Notes: generated from the sequence alone by a model not told the origin. A stretch of 19,759 nucleotides of DNA from an uncultured Chitinophagales bacterium (GCA_946886475.1 CAMPIQ010000066.1:1-19759); one strand, 5' to 3'. Positions 1 to 7,324 are shown, numbered from the stretch's first letter. Program-made: numbers and translations.

Positions 1-138
1 TGTTCGTCTGTTCCTCCCGGCCATGCCGTTGAATGGCCAATGCGACAACGGTTACATAATATGCAGGAGGGCCATTCTTTGGCATGGCCCTACATCTGTA
101 ATTCCTCTGTTCCGTGCTCCCTGTTCGTCTGTTCCTCC
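1..138. repeat. Stem-loop and flanking 17-bp direct repeat at the 3' end of the MutS-like gene
   Basis: Positions 19-38 and 70-89 are inverted copies of each other (17 of 20 positions match; outer arms GGCCATGCC/GGCATGGCC, inner arms GAATGGCC/GGCCATTC), with a 31-nt loop. The stem starts immediately after the stop codon of the minus-strand MutS-like gene. No T-run follows, so a classical intrinsic terminator is not supported, though an RNA hairpin stabilising the 3' end is possible. The 17-mer at 1-17 recurs exactly at 122-138, inside the 3' coding end of the gene, so the direct repeat brackets the stem-loop. The array probably continues beyond the left edge of the window. Confidence 0.75.
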
Positions 139-1928
139 AGTTCAATCCCGATCTTCTTCATTAATATCGAAGCATTCAGGCTGGTACACACATCATTTTT
201 AAGTTTATAATCAAAAAACAGTTCTTCCCCTTCCACCTGTACATCAAAATGATAGTTGATCACCGAACCCCGGAAGGTGGCTTCCAGTTTAGCCAGTTCA
301 ACATCATGGGTTGCTATTACTGCAACAGCTTTTTTTCTTACAAGTTGTGCTATCAGGGCAGCAGAGCCGGTATGGCGGTCGTAAGAATTGGTGCCTCTTA
401 AAATTTCATCCAGCAGGATAAAGACCTTTTCCTGCCTGTTGACCGCTTCAATTATTGTTTTCAGTTTCTTCAGTTCGGCATAAAAAGTGGACGTATTCTC
501 GGCAAGGTTATCAGCTATCCTCATACTGCTCATTAAGTGTACCGGAGACAGCGTCATTGATAAAGCACAAACCGGCGAACCCATTTGGGCAAGAACCGTA
601 TTGACGCCAAGGCTTCTTAAAAAAGTACTTTTACCTGCCATATTAGATCCGGTGATCAGTCCGATTTTGGCCAGGCCTTCCAGATCGAAATTATTATCAA
701 CCCTTGAAGCTGCCGGAATCAGTGGATGTCCGAGGGAGGTAGTTCTGAAAACAAAATGTTCATCCACTATTTCAGGAAAGCACCAGGACGGTTGATTGAA
801 ATGTATGGAAGCAAGGCTGTTCAGTATTTCTGTTTCGGCAATCATTTCAAACCATCCGGACACATGATGTTTATTTTTTCTTCTCCATTCATTGAGTGCT
901 ATCATTTGTCTTACATCCCAGAGAAAAAATGCATTGAAAAAAAGGAGGCCGGCAATATTCAGCCTGAGATCGAACCGGTCCAGAATGGATTTAAGATCAC
1001 GGATCTCTTCAGATGCCCTGATCTGGTGCTGCGCGCTCTGGTGCTGTAATTGTTGCATCCATGCCGAAGCAAACCTGGGCTTTTCTATCCAGCTAACCAG
1101 TTGCTGCAGCGTGGCCACTTCTTTTACTATACCCGAAAGAAGGATATAAGGTTTCACCGTATTCCGGCTCAGGATGATGGATGTTGTAAGGAATAGTCCA
1201 TATAGGAAGGAATAGATGCCACCCGGAATAAAACCAACGATGGCAGCAAGGGTGATGGATATGGTGATGACTGAGTATGCCGATACAACTATTTTCCAGT
1301 TGCTGCTTTTAAAATGAGTTTCTTCTTCGCTTAGCCATTGTACCGTTTTGGTTTCCGTTTTTTTGGTAACAGTTGTTTGCATGGCAAAGGACTGAAGTTG
1401 TTGTCTCCATTCCGTTTCCGGTGCCAATTCCTTTATGGCTTCATGTCTTTTGTTTATAAATGCCATTGAAGCCGGGTGTAAAAGATCATGGGCCAGTAAA
1501 TCTCTTCCCTGTTCCGTATAACACCGGTTCATCCATTGAAATATGGATGCTTTTCCAAAAAGATCAAGGTCATTGGCATAATCATGCAGGGCAGGTGTAT
1601 ACTTATTACCATCATAATGGTGGTGAAAATCGTGTGAAAGAAACCTCAGTTCTTCTTCATTGATCGTAATAAGTGTTCTGGTATTGTTTATCTTCTGGTT
1701 ATTGTTCACATCAACTGAAACCAGGTAAAGCAGCATTCCAATTCCTGCAAGTGTGGGTAACAAACCCCAAATCCCAAATGATATAAATACCTGGTAGGAT
1801 ACAATGATCATTAAAATAAAAACAATGAATCTTATCCATCCCAGGCGGTTCCTTTTTTTAAGTAATTCCTTTAATTGTAACTGGTGATGCTCCAATTGCA
1901 GCTGATACACCAAAGCCGGGTCTTTCAT
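90..1928 (-). CDS. Membrane-embedded MutS-like ATPase (MutS domain V family)
   Basis: This 612-residue protein has a C-terminal MutS-type ABC ATPase: Walker A TGSNMAGKST at 426-435, Walker B FILLDE at 503-508, the RGTNSYD segment at 511-517 and the H-loop histidine at 541. It lacks the N-terminal mismatch-recognition domain of MutS. Instead it has hydrophobic segments at about 31-50 and 53-70, and a second pair at about 213-232 and 236-254, so it is probably anchored in the inner membrane by four helices. Such short MutS-related proteins are common in Bacteroidota; their function is not established, and mismatch repair should not be assumed. The ATG at 1926-1928 is supported by a -7-like box 12 nt upstream. 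The last roughly 15 residues (EEQTN... to QM) come from a repeat and look like an added tail after a natural end near KKIGIEL. Confidence 0.88.
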   Translation of the reverse strand: MKDPALVYQLQLEHHQLQLKELLKKRNRLGWIRFIVFILMIIVSYQVFISFGIWGLLPTLAGIGMLLYLVSVDVNNNQKINNTRTLITINEEELRFLSHDFHHHYDGNKYTPALHDYANDLDLFGKASIFQWMNRCYTEQGRDLLAHDLLHPASMAFINKRHEAIKELAPETEWRQQLQSFAMQTTVTKKTETKTVQWLSEEETHFKSSNWKIVVSAYSVITISITLAAIVGFIPGGIYSFLYGLFLTTSIILSRNTVKPYILLSGIVKEVATLQQLVSWIEKPRFASAWMQQLQHQSAQHQIRASEEIRDLKSILDRFDLRLNIAGLLFFNAFFLWDVRQMIALNEWRRKNKHHVSGWFEMIAETEILNSLASIHFNQPSWCFPEIVDEHFVFRTTSLGHPLIPAASRVDNNFDLEGLAKIGLITGSNMAGKSTFLRSLGVNTVLAQMGSPVCALSMTLSPVHLMSSMRIADNLAENTSTFYAELKKLKTIIEAVNRQEKVFILLDEILRGTNSYDRHTGSAALIAQLVRKKAVAVIATHDVELAKLEATFRGSVINYHFDVQVEGEELFFDYKLKNDVCTSLNASILMKKIGIELEEQTNREHGTEELQM

Positions 1929-1932
1929 GGCA

Positions 1933-1940
1933 GGAAGGTA
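1933..1940 (-). promoter_or_regulatory. Candidate -7 box of the MutS-like gene
   Basis: TACCTTCC on the minus strand matches 6 of 8 positions of the Bacteroidota box TAnnTTTG. It begins exactly 12 nt before the ATG, the same offset seen at three other genes here. No clear -33 TTG was found; a heptamer repeat lies just upstream. Confidence 0.35.
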
Positions 1941-1948
1941 GGGAAAAA

Positions 1949-1978
1949 GCTAATGGGCAGGGGCTATTGGCCGGTAGC
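1949..1978 (-). repeat. GCC-type heptamer array between the FAD oxidoreductase and MutS-like genes
   Basis: On the minus strand the units GCTACCG, GCCAATA, GCCCCTG and CCCATTA follow one another in 7-bp register. The array covers the last codons of the FAD oxidoreductase (its TAG stop lies at the end of the second unit) and most of the 35-bp spacer to the next gene. A related array (GCCAATG, GCCACCG, GCCATTA) sits after prs at 18904. Confidence 0.6.
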
Positions 1979-3034
1979 TTTCCGCATTATCCTACCAAAG
2001 CGGTTCACATCAGCCTCCGGCGCAATCGGGAAATTATGGATCATATGCTGAACCAGCTGGTGTGCAAAGAAAGGAGCCAGGGAACTGCCTTTTGTTCCCA
2101 TTCCATTTAGTATTCCAATGTTTGGTTGAACAGGATGAAAGCCAACAAAAGGTCTTCTTTCAAGTGTTGCCGGACGAACGGCTGCTTTATGTGATACCAG
2201 TCTGAATGGTTTTTTAAGCCAGCCATTTAGCAGCTGCATGGCGTGATCCCGGAAGGAAGCTGATGGCTGATCATCTGCAAATTCCCACTGGTAATTTGAT
2301 CCCACCCAGTATAGATTCGCTTCCGGTAGCGGCGCCAGCATCAATCCTTTTTTGAAAATAAAACTGGTGATAAGATCATTGCATTCAATTACCAGTGCTT
2401 CTCCTTTATTGGGTGCATAAGGCAATAGTTCAAACCATGGATTGGCAGTGCCCTCCGCACCTTCACAAAAAATAATTTTTTTTGCCTGTATCACTCCATA
2501 CCCAATATGATCATCGTCTGTTTTCAAATCTTCAATCCTGAAGCTTTCCTGGAGGAGTGCATTCATTTCAATAAGTTTCATTCTCCACTTTTGCAACAGT
2601 TCCTTCAAATTAACCATATAAGCGGGCCTGATCTCACCACATCCAAAATCATAATTGAAATAAGCATTAAAATGATTCTGATCGGGAAAGGAATGGAGAT
2701 AAGTATCGTTTTCTCTGAGGCGGTCCACAAAAGCATTGCGCATTTGTGGTGAAGGAAAAAAATCAATGATGCTCTTTTCTGCTACCAGGCTGGTATTAAA
2801 ATAATGTCCTGCTTCCTTATACGTCTGAATGGCAAAAGGCATCACTTCATCTATCATCCAGGTATAGGCATATCTTCTTCCCGTTACCGGGTTTATAATT
2901 CCTGCAGCGATCTTGGATGATGCATTTTCATTATTATCATCTATAACAATAAAGGTTTTTCCTTCTTTGTGCAGGAACCAGGAAAGCATGGTGCCACAGA
3001 TGCCCTGGCCAACAATGAGGTAATCTACTTGCAT
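1964..3034 (-). CDS. FAD-dependent oxidoreductase (DAO-like family)
   Basis: The 356-residue protein opens with a Rossmann FAD-binding strand-loop-helix: YLIVGQGICGT, a GxGxxG motif at residues 9-14, followed by an acidic IDD end at 31-33. A conserved segment GIINPVTGRR at 45-54 and a late GTKGSS motif near the C-terminus fit the D-amino-acid-oxidase-like fold (DAO/glycine oxidase/MnmC-C relatives). It is a soluble cytoplasmic enzyme by sequence; the substrate cannot be told. A box TATCTTTA 12 nt upstream supports the ATG at 3032-3034. The last residues (ATGQ) and the stop codon fall in a GCC heptamer array. Its relation to the neighbouring MutS-like gene is unknown; the 35-bp gap would allow co-transcription. 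Confidence 0.82.
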   Translation of the reverse strand: MQVDYLIVGQGICGTMLSWFLHKEGKTFIVIDDNNENASSKIAAGIINPVTGRRYAYTWMIDEVMPFAIQTYKEAGHYFNTSLVAEKSIIDFFPSPQMRNAFVDRLRENDTYLHSFPDQNHFNAYFNYDFGCGEIRPAYMVNLKELLQKWRMKLIEMNALLQESFRIEDLKTDDDHIGYGVIQAKKIIFCEGAEGTANPWFELLPYAPNKGEALVIECNDLITSFIFKKGLMLAPLPEANLYWVGSNYQWEFADDQPSASFRDHAMQLLNGWLKKPFRLVSHKAAVRPATLERRPFVGFHPVQPNIGILNGMGTKGSSLAPFFAHQLVQHMIHNFPIAPEADVNRFGRIMRKATGQ

Positions 3035-3038
3035 GGAA

Positions 3039-3046
3039 TAAAGATA
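3039..3046 (-). promoter_or_regulatory. Candidate -7 box of the FAD oxidoreductase gene
   Basis: TATCTTTA (7 of 8 to TAnnTTTG) begins 12 nt before the start codon. The heptamer array starts directly upstream, so any -33 element would have to lie within the repeat. Confidence 0.45.
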
Positions 3047-3047
3047 G

Positions 3048-3250
3048 GGAGTGGGAGGCGAGAGTCGGGAGTCGGGAGTCGGGAGTCTGGAGCCGGTAGT
3101 TCAAAGTTCAAAGTCAGCGTCCTAAGTTCGTAGTTGGTAACCGGTTAAGAGATTAAAGTATGAGTTTTCGAATTTAGTTCACCGGCTTTGAACTTTGAAC
3201 TTTGAATTCTGAACGTTTAACGCTTCCCCCGCCGGGACAGTCTTCCGACT
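3048..3250. repeat. Inverted pair of heptamer arrays between dprA and the FAD oxidoreductase
   Basis: Left arm: units in exact 7-bp register from 3063 to 3118 are AGTCGGG three times, AGTCTGG, AGCCGGT, AGTTCAA twice and AGTCAGC; after a one-base slip AGTTCGT and AGTTGGT follow (3125-3138). Right arm, 3181-3250: read on the minus strand it is AGTCGGA, AGACTGT, CCCGGCG, GGGGAAG, CGTTAAA, CGTTCAG, AATTCAA, AGTTCAA, AGTTCAA, AGCCGGT. Positions 3098-3113 and 3186-3201 form a perfect 16-bp inverted repeat around a 72-bp loop. The arms fill the spacer from 14 nt upstream of the FAD gene start to 7 nt downstream of the dprA stop. Confidence 0.85.
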
Positions 3251-3257
3251 AATGACT

Positions 3258-4358
3258 TCACATCAGTTTATACATTTTCCCTGGCAGGCTGGCTATTACG
3301 CCCTGGAGTTCCAGATTCAAAATGGCTGCAGCGGCGGAACTGCTGCTCAAACCACTTTTTAGATTGATCTCATCAATATGAACGGATTCCTTTTCACTGA
3401 GTAAATGGATCACCTGCTTTTCTTCTGAAGAAAGCTCAATAAAAAGTTCCTTTTGTTTCCTGGCTTCTTTCTTTTTTTCTTTCCATCCCAACACCTCAAG
3501 CATTTCATCGGCATCGGTCAGCAGGATGGCTTTATTATATTTTACAAGGTGGTTGCAACCGGTACTATATTTATCAGTAGTTCTGCCCGGAACGGCAAAA
3601 ACATCACGGTTATAAGCATCGGCAAGTTTAGCCGTGATCATGCTGCCTCCCTTGATATGGGTTTCCACTACAACAGTGGCATCGCTTAACCCGGCTACAA
3701 TGCGGTTCCGTAATGGGAAATTATGTTTGTCCGGTTTGGTGCCACTAAAGAACTCGGTCAGGATCCCTCCATCATGTTTAACCATATCCCTGGCAAGCGA
3801 TGCATGATCGTAAGGATACATTTTATCTAATCCATGTCCTACTACACCAACAGTTGGAATGTTATTTTTTAAAGCTGCCTTGTGGGCAATGGCATCTATG
3901 CCATAGGCAAGGCCACTGATGATGAGAACTCCATGTTCAGAAAGATTTTTGACCAGTTTCTCTGTAAATGATCTTCCATAATCAGTATAACTCCGTGTGC
4001 CTACTATGGCAACTACCTTTGAACAATTGAGGTCTGCCACTCCCTTGTAAAAAACCATGGTTGGCGAATCATAACAATTGAGCAGGCGCTGGGGGTATTC
4101 CTTATCTGTAAGAAATAATGGTTTGATACCGTATTTTTCAATAAACCTGATCTCCTGTTCTGCAGGTTTAAAATCCCTGAAGTTTTTTATGGATTGTGCC
4201 CTCACTGAACCAATGCCTTCAATTTTTTCAAGCAACTGAATGGGCGCTTTAAAAATTGCAGACGCCTCTCCAAAATGGCTGACCAGGATCTTCGCCTGTA
4301 CGTCACCGATGTTTGGAACAAGGGTAAGCGCCAGCTGATATAGTAGTTCAGAGTTCAG
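3258..4358 (-). CDS. dprA: DNA-processing protein DprA, probable CTG start inside a heptamer repeat
   Basis: DprA loads RecA on incoming single-stranded DNA during natural transformation. With a CTG start at 4356-4358 the protein has 366 residues: an N-terminal HhH/SAM-like region (ELLYQLALTLVPNIGD near residues 4-19; EGIGS), the Rossmann core with VGTR (119-122), SGLAYGID (148-155), NFPLRNRI (213-220) and GGSM (238-241), and a C-terminal winged-helix domain. No ATG is in frame: the only alternatives are internal non-ATG codons such as TTG at 4233-4235, which would delete the conserved N-terminus. The frame is closed by TGA at 4362-4364. From memory, relatives begin with a methionine followed closely by ELLYQ, which puts the expected start at this CTG; a weak box CTACTTTG lies 12 nt upstream. 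Loss of one 7-bp repeat unit would instead join the frame to an ATG at 4387-4389. The product call is secure; the start is not. Confidence 0.85.
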   Translation of the reverse strand: MNSELLYQLALTLVPNIGDVQAKILVSHFGEASAIFKAPIQLLEKIEGIGSVRAQSIKNFRDFKPAEQEIRFIEKYGIKPLFLTDKEYPQRLLNCYDSPTMVFYKGVADLNCSKVVAIVGTRSYTDYGRSFTEKLVKNLSEHGVLIISGLAYGIDAIAHKAALKNNIPTVGVVGHGLDKMYPYDHASLARDMVKHDGGILTEFFSGTKPDKHNFPLRNRIVAGLSDATVVVETHIKGGSMITAKLADAYNRDVFAVPGRTTDKYSTGCNHLVKYNKAILLTDADEMLEVLGWKEKKKEARKQKELFIELSSEEKQVIHLLSEKESVHIDEINLKSGLSSSSAAAAILNLELQGVIASLPGKMYKLM

Positions 4359-4481
4359 AGTTCAAAGTAGGTGTACTTATTTCATGCATATAGTTGAACA
4401 CCAGGAAGACAATTTAGGGAATTCAATTTTCTTAAAAAAGTGAATAACCCCAGGAATAGCCGTGACTTTAAACTTTGAACT
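4345..4481. repeat. Inverted heptamer arrays overlapping the dprA 5' end
   Basis: Left arm: AGTTCAG (4345-4351), AGTTCAG (4352-4358), AGTTCAA (4359-4365), AGTAGGT (4366-4372). Right arm: CGTGACT, TTAAACT and TTGAACT (4461-4481). A perfect 10-bp inverted match joins 4359-4368 and 4472-4481. The left arm lies inside the dprA 5' coding end and the right arm is 13 nt past the stop of the PorE-like gene. The unit is the same AGTTCAA type as at 3098, the nearest neighbouring array. Confidence 0.8.
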
Positions 4482-4494
4482 TATACAACCAACA

Positions 4495-6411
4495 CTACCT
4501 TGAAATAACTTTCAATTCCGTTCTCCTGTTCTGCGCCCTGCCTTCTTCGGTAGAATTATCGGCAACAGGTTTGGAGGCACCAAATCCTTTTGAACTTAAA
4601 CGGCTGGCCGCTATGCCATTTGTTACGAGATAACTGACAACGGATTTAGCTCTGTTCTCTGAAAGCTGAAGATTTTCATTTGCGTTTCCAATGTTATCGG
4701 TGTGTCCTTCAATTTGAATTTTTAAAGATGGATTTTCCTTTAATAGCTGAACAAGTTTGTCAAGTTCCACCTGTGATGATTCCTTGAGTTCAAATTTGTT
4801 GAAGTCGAAGAAAATATTGCGCAATACTATGGCTGCATTTACTTCAATGGGTTGAAGCGGGATGTTCTTTTCATAGGTGGAATCGGGTGATTTTCCTTTC
4901 AGTGAATAATTATCAGAATAAAACAGATAGCCTTTTCTGTTTACGTTGAATGCATAATCTTTTCCTACCGGGAGGGTAATCAGGTAGTTTCCTGTTTCAT
5001 CTGTCTGCACTCTTGAAATGGTTTGCCTGGTGGCCAGGTCAATCAATTCAACAGAAGAAGGTAACCCTTTCTTTGTTTTTTCATCGAACACCTGTCCTTT
5101 GATCCAAAGTGTTTTGTATGGTCTCACATCTTCCCTCAATTCAAAACTGTAGAGGTCAAGTCCGCCTCTTGTATCCCTGCGGTCACTGGCAAAATAGGCG
5201 ATCTTCCCATTGGCTTCAATAAATAAAGAACCTTCATGCTCAATGGTATTGATGGGATAACCCAGATTTTCAGGCGTTCCCCATTTCCCTTCAGCATTCT
5301 TTTTGATCAGGAACAGGTCGGAATCGCCATAACCCTGTAAACCATTTGAGGTAAAATAAAGTGTCTGGTTATCGGCATGGATAAATGGTGTGGATTCATC
5401 GCCGGAAGTATTGATGGAAGGGCCGAGGTTTTCCGGCGTACTCCAGTTTCCGTTAGATTGTAAATGGGTTACATAAATATCACTTCCTCCATAACCTCCC
5501 GGTCTGTTACTTGTAAAATACAGGTCTCTTTTATCAGGCGATAAGCAGGGTTGTACTTCCCATTGGTCGGTGTTCACCGATTCACCCAGATTGAGCGGTT
5601 CACTCCATCCGCTATTGGTAAGGTAGGAAATGTACAGATCACAGCTGCCGAATCCATCCTGACGGTGACAGGCATTAAATACCAGCCATTTGCCATCCTG
5701 TGAAATAATCAGTGCGCCTTCATTCATGGGCGTATTGATGCCACCGCTTAATAATTCAGATCCCGTCCAGCCATCTGGCGTTCTCATGCTATAGAAAAAA
5801 TCTTCATTGGTTCGGTTTAATTTCCTGGTAAAGATCAACTGGCTGCCATCAATGGGTATGGAAGGAAAATATTCAGATTCCTCAGTATTAACCCCATCAC
5901 CCAGATTCTTTGGCGTGAATACATAACTGGTATTGGGATGAGACCTGGCATAATCAACCGCAAACCGGTAAGCCTTTAACCTGTATTCAGCGGCTTTTTG
6001 GGTGTTGGGATGAAGATCCTCTCTGGTTAATAATGCCTCAATAGTATGCAAGGCCTTTTCAAATTGGCCTGTACCGGCAAGATTGATAGAATAAGGAAGG
6101 CGGTAACCGGAAGTATAATTGGTATCGATTAAAAATGCTTTTTCATAATGCTGGATGCTTTGCCTGTAGTCTTTCAGTTCACCATACAATCCACCTAATG
6201 ATAACAAGGCATCAACATAACCGGCATCTCTTCTGATCGCTTCTTTTAATGATTCGATCGCTTCTTCATATTTTCCATCCTGTGCTTTTTCAGATGCTTT
6301 GTTGAAGGCTTCAATAGCTTTTCTGTCAATTTTATTCGGATCGTATTGGGCAACAGAAAATAAGGAGGAAAGAATCAGCAGAAAACTAAAAATAGGGCGC
6401 AGGTTTTTCAT
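4495..6411 (-). CDS. PorE-like OmpA-family protein (TPR, WD40-like propeller, regulatory domain, OmpA)
   Basis: The 638-residue protein has a signal peptide (1-21, ending SVAQ, with no lipobox cysteine), TPR-like helices (about 28-150), WD40-like PD40 beta-propeller repeats (about 165-425, with recurring LYFTSN and SD(L/I)Y motifs), a carboxypeptidase-regulatory-like domain (about 435-500) and a C-terminal OmpA domain (about 530-636) with GHTDNIGN and NRRTEL, the residues that bind the diaminopimelate of peptidoglycan. This is the domain order of PorE, a type IX secretion component of Porphyromonas gingivalis, and of many Bacteroidota paralogues. It is likely periplasmic or outer-membrane-associated and anchored to peptidoglycan. 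Whether it is the T9SS PorE or a paralogue cannot be decided here, since no other por genes are adjacent. A box TATCTTCA 12 nt upstream supports the start. Confidence 0.87.
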   Translation of the reverse strand: MKNLRPIFSFLLILSSLFSVAQYDPNKIDRKAIEAFNKASEKAQDGKYEEAIESLKEAIRRDAGYVDALLSLGGLYGELKDYRQSIQHYEKAFLIDTNYTSGYRLPYSINLAGTGQFEKALHTIEALLTREDLHPNTQKAAEYRLKAYRFAVDYARSHPNTSYVFTPKNLGDGVNTEESEYFPSIPIDGSQLIFTRKLNRTNEDFFYSMRTPDGWTGSELLSGGINTPMNEGALIISQDGKWLVFNACHRQDGFGSCDLYISYLTNSGWSEPLNLGESVNTDQWEVQPCLSPDKRDLYFTSNRPGGYGGSDIYVTHLQSNGNWSTPENLGPSINTSGDESTPFIHADNQTLYFTSNGLQGYGDSDLFLIKKNAEGKWGTPENLGYPINTIEHEGSLFIEANGKIAYFASDRRDTRGGLDLYSFELREDVRPYKTLWIKGQVFDEKTKKGLPSSVELIDLATRQTISRVQTDETGNYLITLPVGKDYAFNVNRKGYLFYSDNYSLKGKSPDSTYEKNIPLQPIEVNAAIVLRNIFFDFNKFELKESSQVELDKLVQLLKENPSLKIQIEGHTDNIGNANENLQLSENRAKSVVSYLVTNGIAASRLSSKGFGASKPVADNSTEEGRAQNRRTELKVISR

Positions 6412-6415
6412 GAAA

Positions 6416-6423
6416 TGAAGATA
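6416..6423 (-). promoter_or_regulatory. Candidate -7 box of the PorE-like gene
   Basis: TATCTTCA on the minus strand (6 of 8 to TAnnTTTG) starts exactly 12 nt before the ATG. No convincing -33 TTG was found. Confidence 0.35.
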
Positions 6424-6472
6424 GTAAAGACTGCGTTTAATTTATGTGAATCTTCCAGGCCGGGCCTTTAGC

Positions 6473-7099
6473 CTATGGCACATTGATATACTTATGCACC
6501 TGAAGCGACAATTGCCACCTGGGGTTGGCTTTTATATAATCAATGATCAGGGGCGTAATGGATGAGGATTTACTCCACTCCGGTTGCAGATAGAGTTTGC
6601 AGCTGCCGGTAACCTGGGCCGCAAACTTTTCTGCCCATGCAAAATCTGATTTATTGAAAACAATGATCTTTAATTCATTTGCAAACGGAATTACTTCAGG
6701 TAATGGCTCCTTGAATTTTTTTGGCGAAAGTGTGATCCAGTTCCAGTTGCCTGTAAGCGGGCTGCTGCCCGAAGTTTCAATGTGTGTTCTGAAACCTGCT
6801 TCCTGTATTTCCAGGGTTAATTCAGTAAGGTCGTGCATCAGGGGTTCGCCCCCTGTAATTACCACAATTGAGGTTGGTGTTCTTTTCACTTCCTGCAAAA
6901 GATCGCCGGTTTTCCACAAGGGATGCCTGCCACCATCCCAGCTGTCTTTTACATCGCACCATACACAGCCAACATCGCACCCACCCAGCCTGATAAAATA
7001 TGCAGCCTGTCCCTGGTAAAAACCTTCACCCTGAAGCGTGTAAAACTGCTCCATGACGGGAAGGAGGGTGGAGGGTTTAGGGTTTAGGGTAGTGTTCAT
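6473..7099 (-). CDS. queE: 7-carboxy-7-deazaguanine synthase QueE (radical SAM)
   Basis: QueE converts 6-carboxy-tetrahydropterin to 7-carboxy-7-deazaguanine, the precursor of queuosine and other 7-deazapurines. The sequence shows the substrate loop FYTLQGEGF (19-27), the radical-SAM cluster motif CDVGCVWC with C41, C45 and C48 (CX3CX2C), and GGEPL, a conserved SAM-binding segment. The 208-residue length is normal. In the family the conserved part begins near LPVMEQFY; the residues before it (NTTLNPKPST) are encoded by the AGGGTTT heptamer array. ATG 7097-7099 gives the full form; the internal ATG at 7052-7054 (residue 16) gives 193 residues and loses little of the known domain. Neither start has a good -7 box. 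No other queuosine genes are in the window. Confidence 0.9.
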   Translation of the reverse strand: MNTTLNPKPSTLLPVMEQFYTLQGEGFYQGQAAYFIRLGGCDVGCVWCDVKDSWDGGRHPLWKTGDLLQEVKRTPTSIVVITGGEPLMHDLTELTLEIQEAGFRTHIETSGSSPLTGNWNWITLSPKKFKEPLPEVIPFANELKIIVFNKSDFAWAEKFAAQVTGSCKLYLQPEWSKSSSITPLIIDYIKANPRWQLSLQVHKYINVP

Positions 7100-7324
7100 T
7101 TTTGTGGTTTAAGGTTTAGGGTGAAGGGTAGAGGGTTTAGGGTAGAGGGTTTAGGGTAGAGGGTTTAGGGTGTAGGGTGTAGGGTAGTGTACTAATTTAT
7201 AATGTTTCTGACTGTTAAAATAAGGTTGTTAAATGCTTTGCAAACTAAAAGAATATAAGATCTAAGACCTTACACCCTACACCCTACACCCATCACCCTA
7301 CACCCTCCCTTCGCCCTACACCCT
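7064..7324. repeat. Inverted AGGGTnn heptamer arrays between folD and queE
   Basis: Left arm: ten units in exact register from 7118 to 7187 (AGGGTGA; AGGGTAG and AGGGTTT alternating three times; AGGGTGT twice; AGGGTAG), preceded by shorter related units at about 7064-7092 that lie inside the queE 5' coding end. Right arm, 7265-7324, has the inverted units (ACACCCT and variants) and contains the folD stop codon. Positions 7168-7185 and 7274-7291 are a perfect 18-bp inverted repeat. The spacer (about 7193-7264) is AT-rich with no gene. The AGGGTAG/AGGGTTT alternation is a 14-bp higher-order unit, so recent expansion is likely. Confidence 0.88.

Noticed and set aside
3048..3250. CRISPR array
   Set aside because: Units are 7 bp and contiguous, with no unique spacers of 25-40 bp and no cas genes.
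3258..4235. dprA starting at TTG 4233-4235
   Set aside because: This would remove about 41 residues that match the conserved DprA N-terminus (ELLYQLALTLVPNIGD), which is in frame and intact upstream.
7064..7190. TTTAGGG repeats resembling plant telomere sequence
   Set aside because: They are interspersed with AGGGTAG and AGGGTGT units, occur in two inverted arms between bacterial genes, and share the 7-bp register with unrelated units at other loci.
3048..7324. Classical REP/BIME elements mobilised by a RAYT transposase
   Set aside because: The arms at different loci do not share one conserved palindromic sequence, and no transposase is in the window. A RAYT elsewhere in the genome cannot be excluded.
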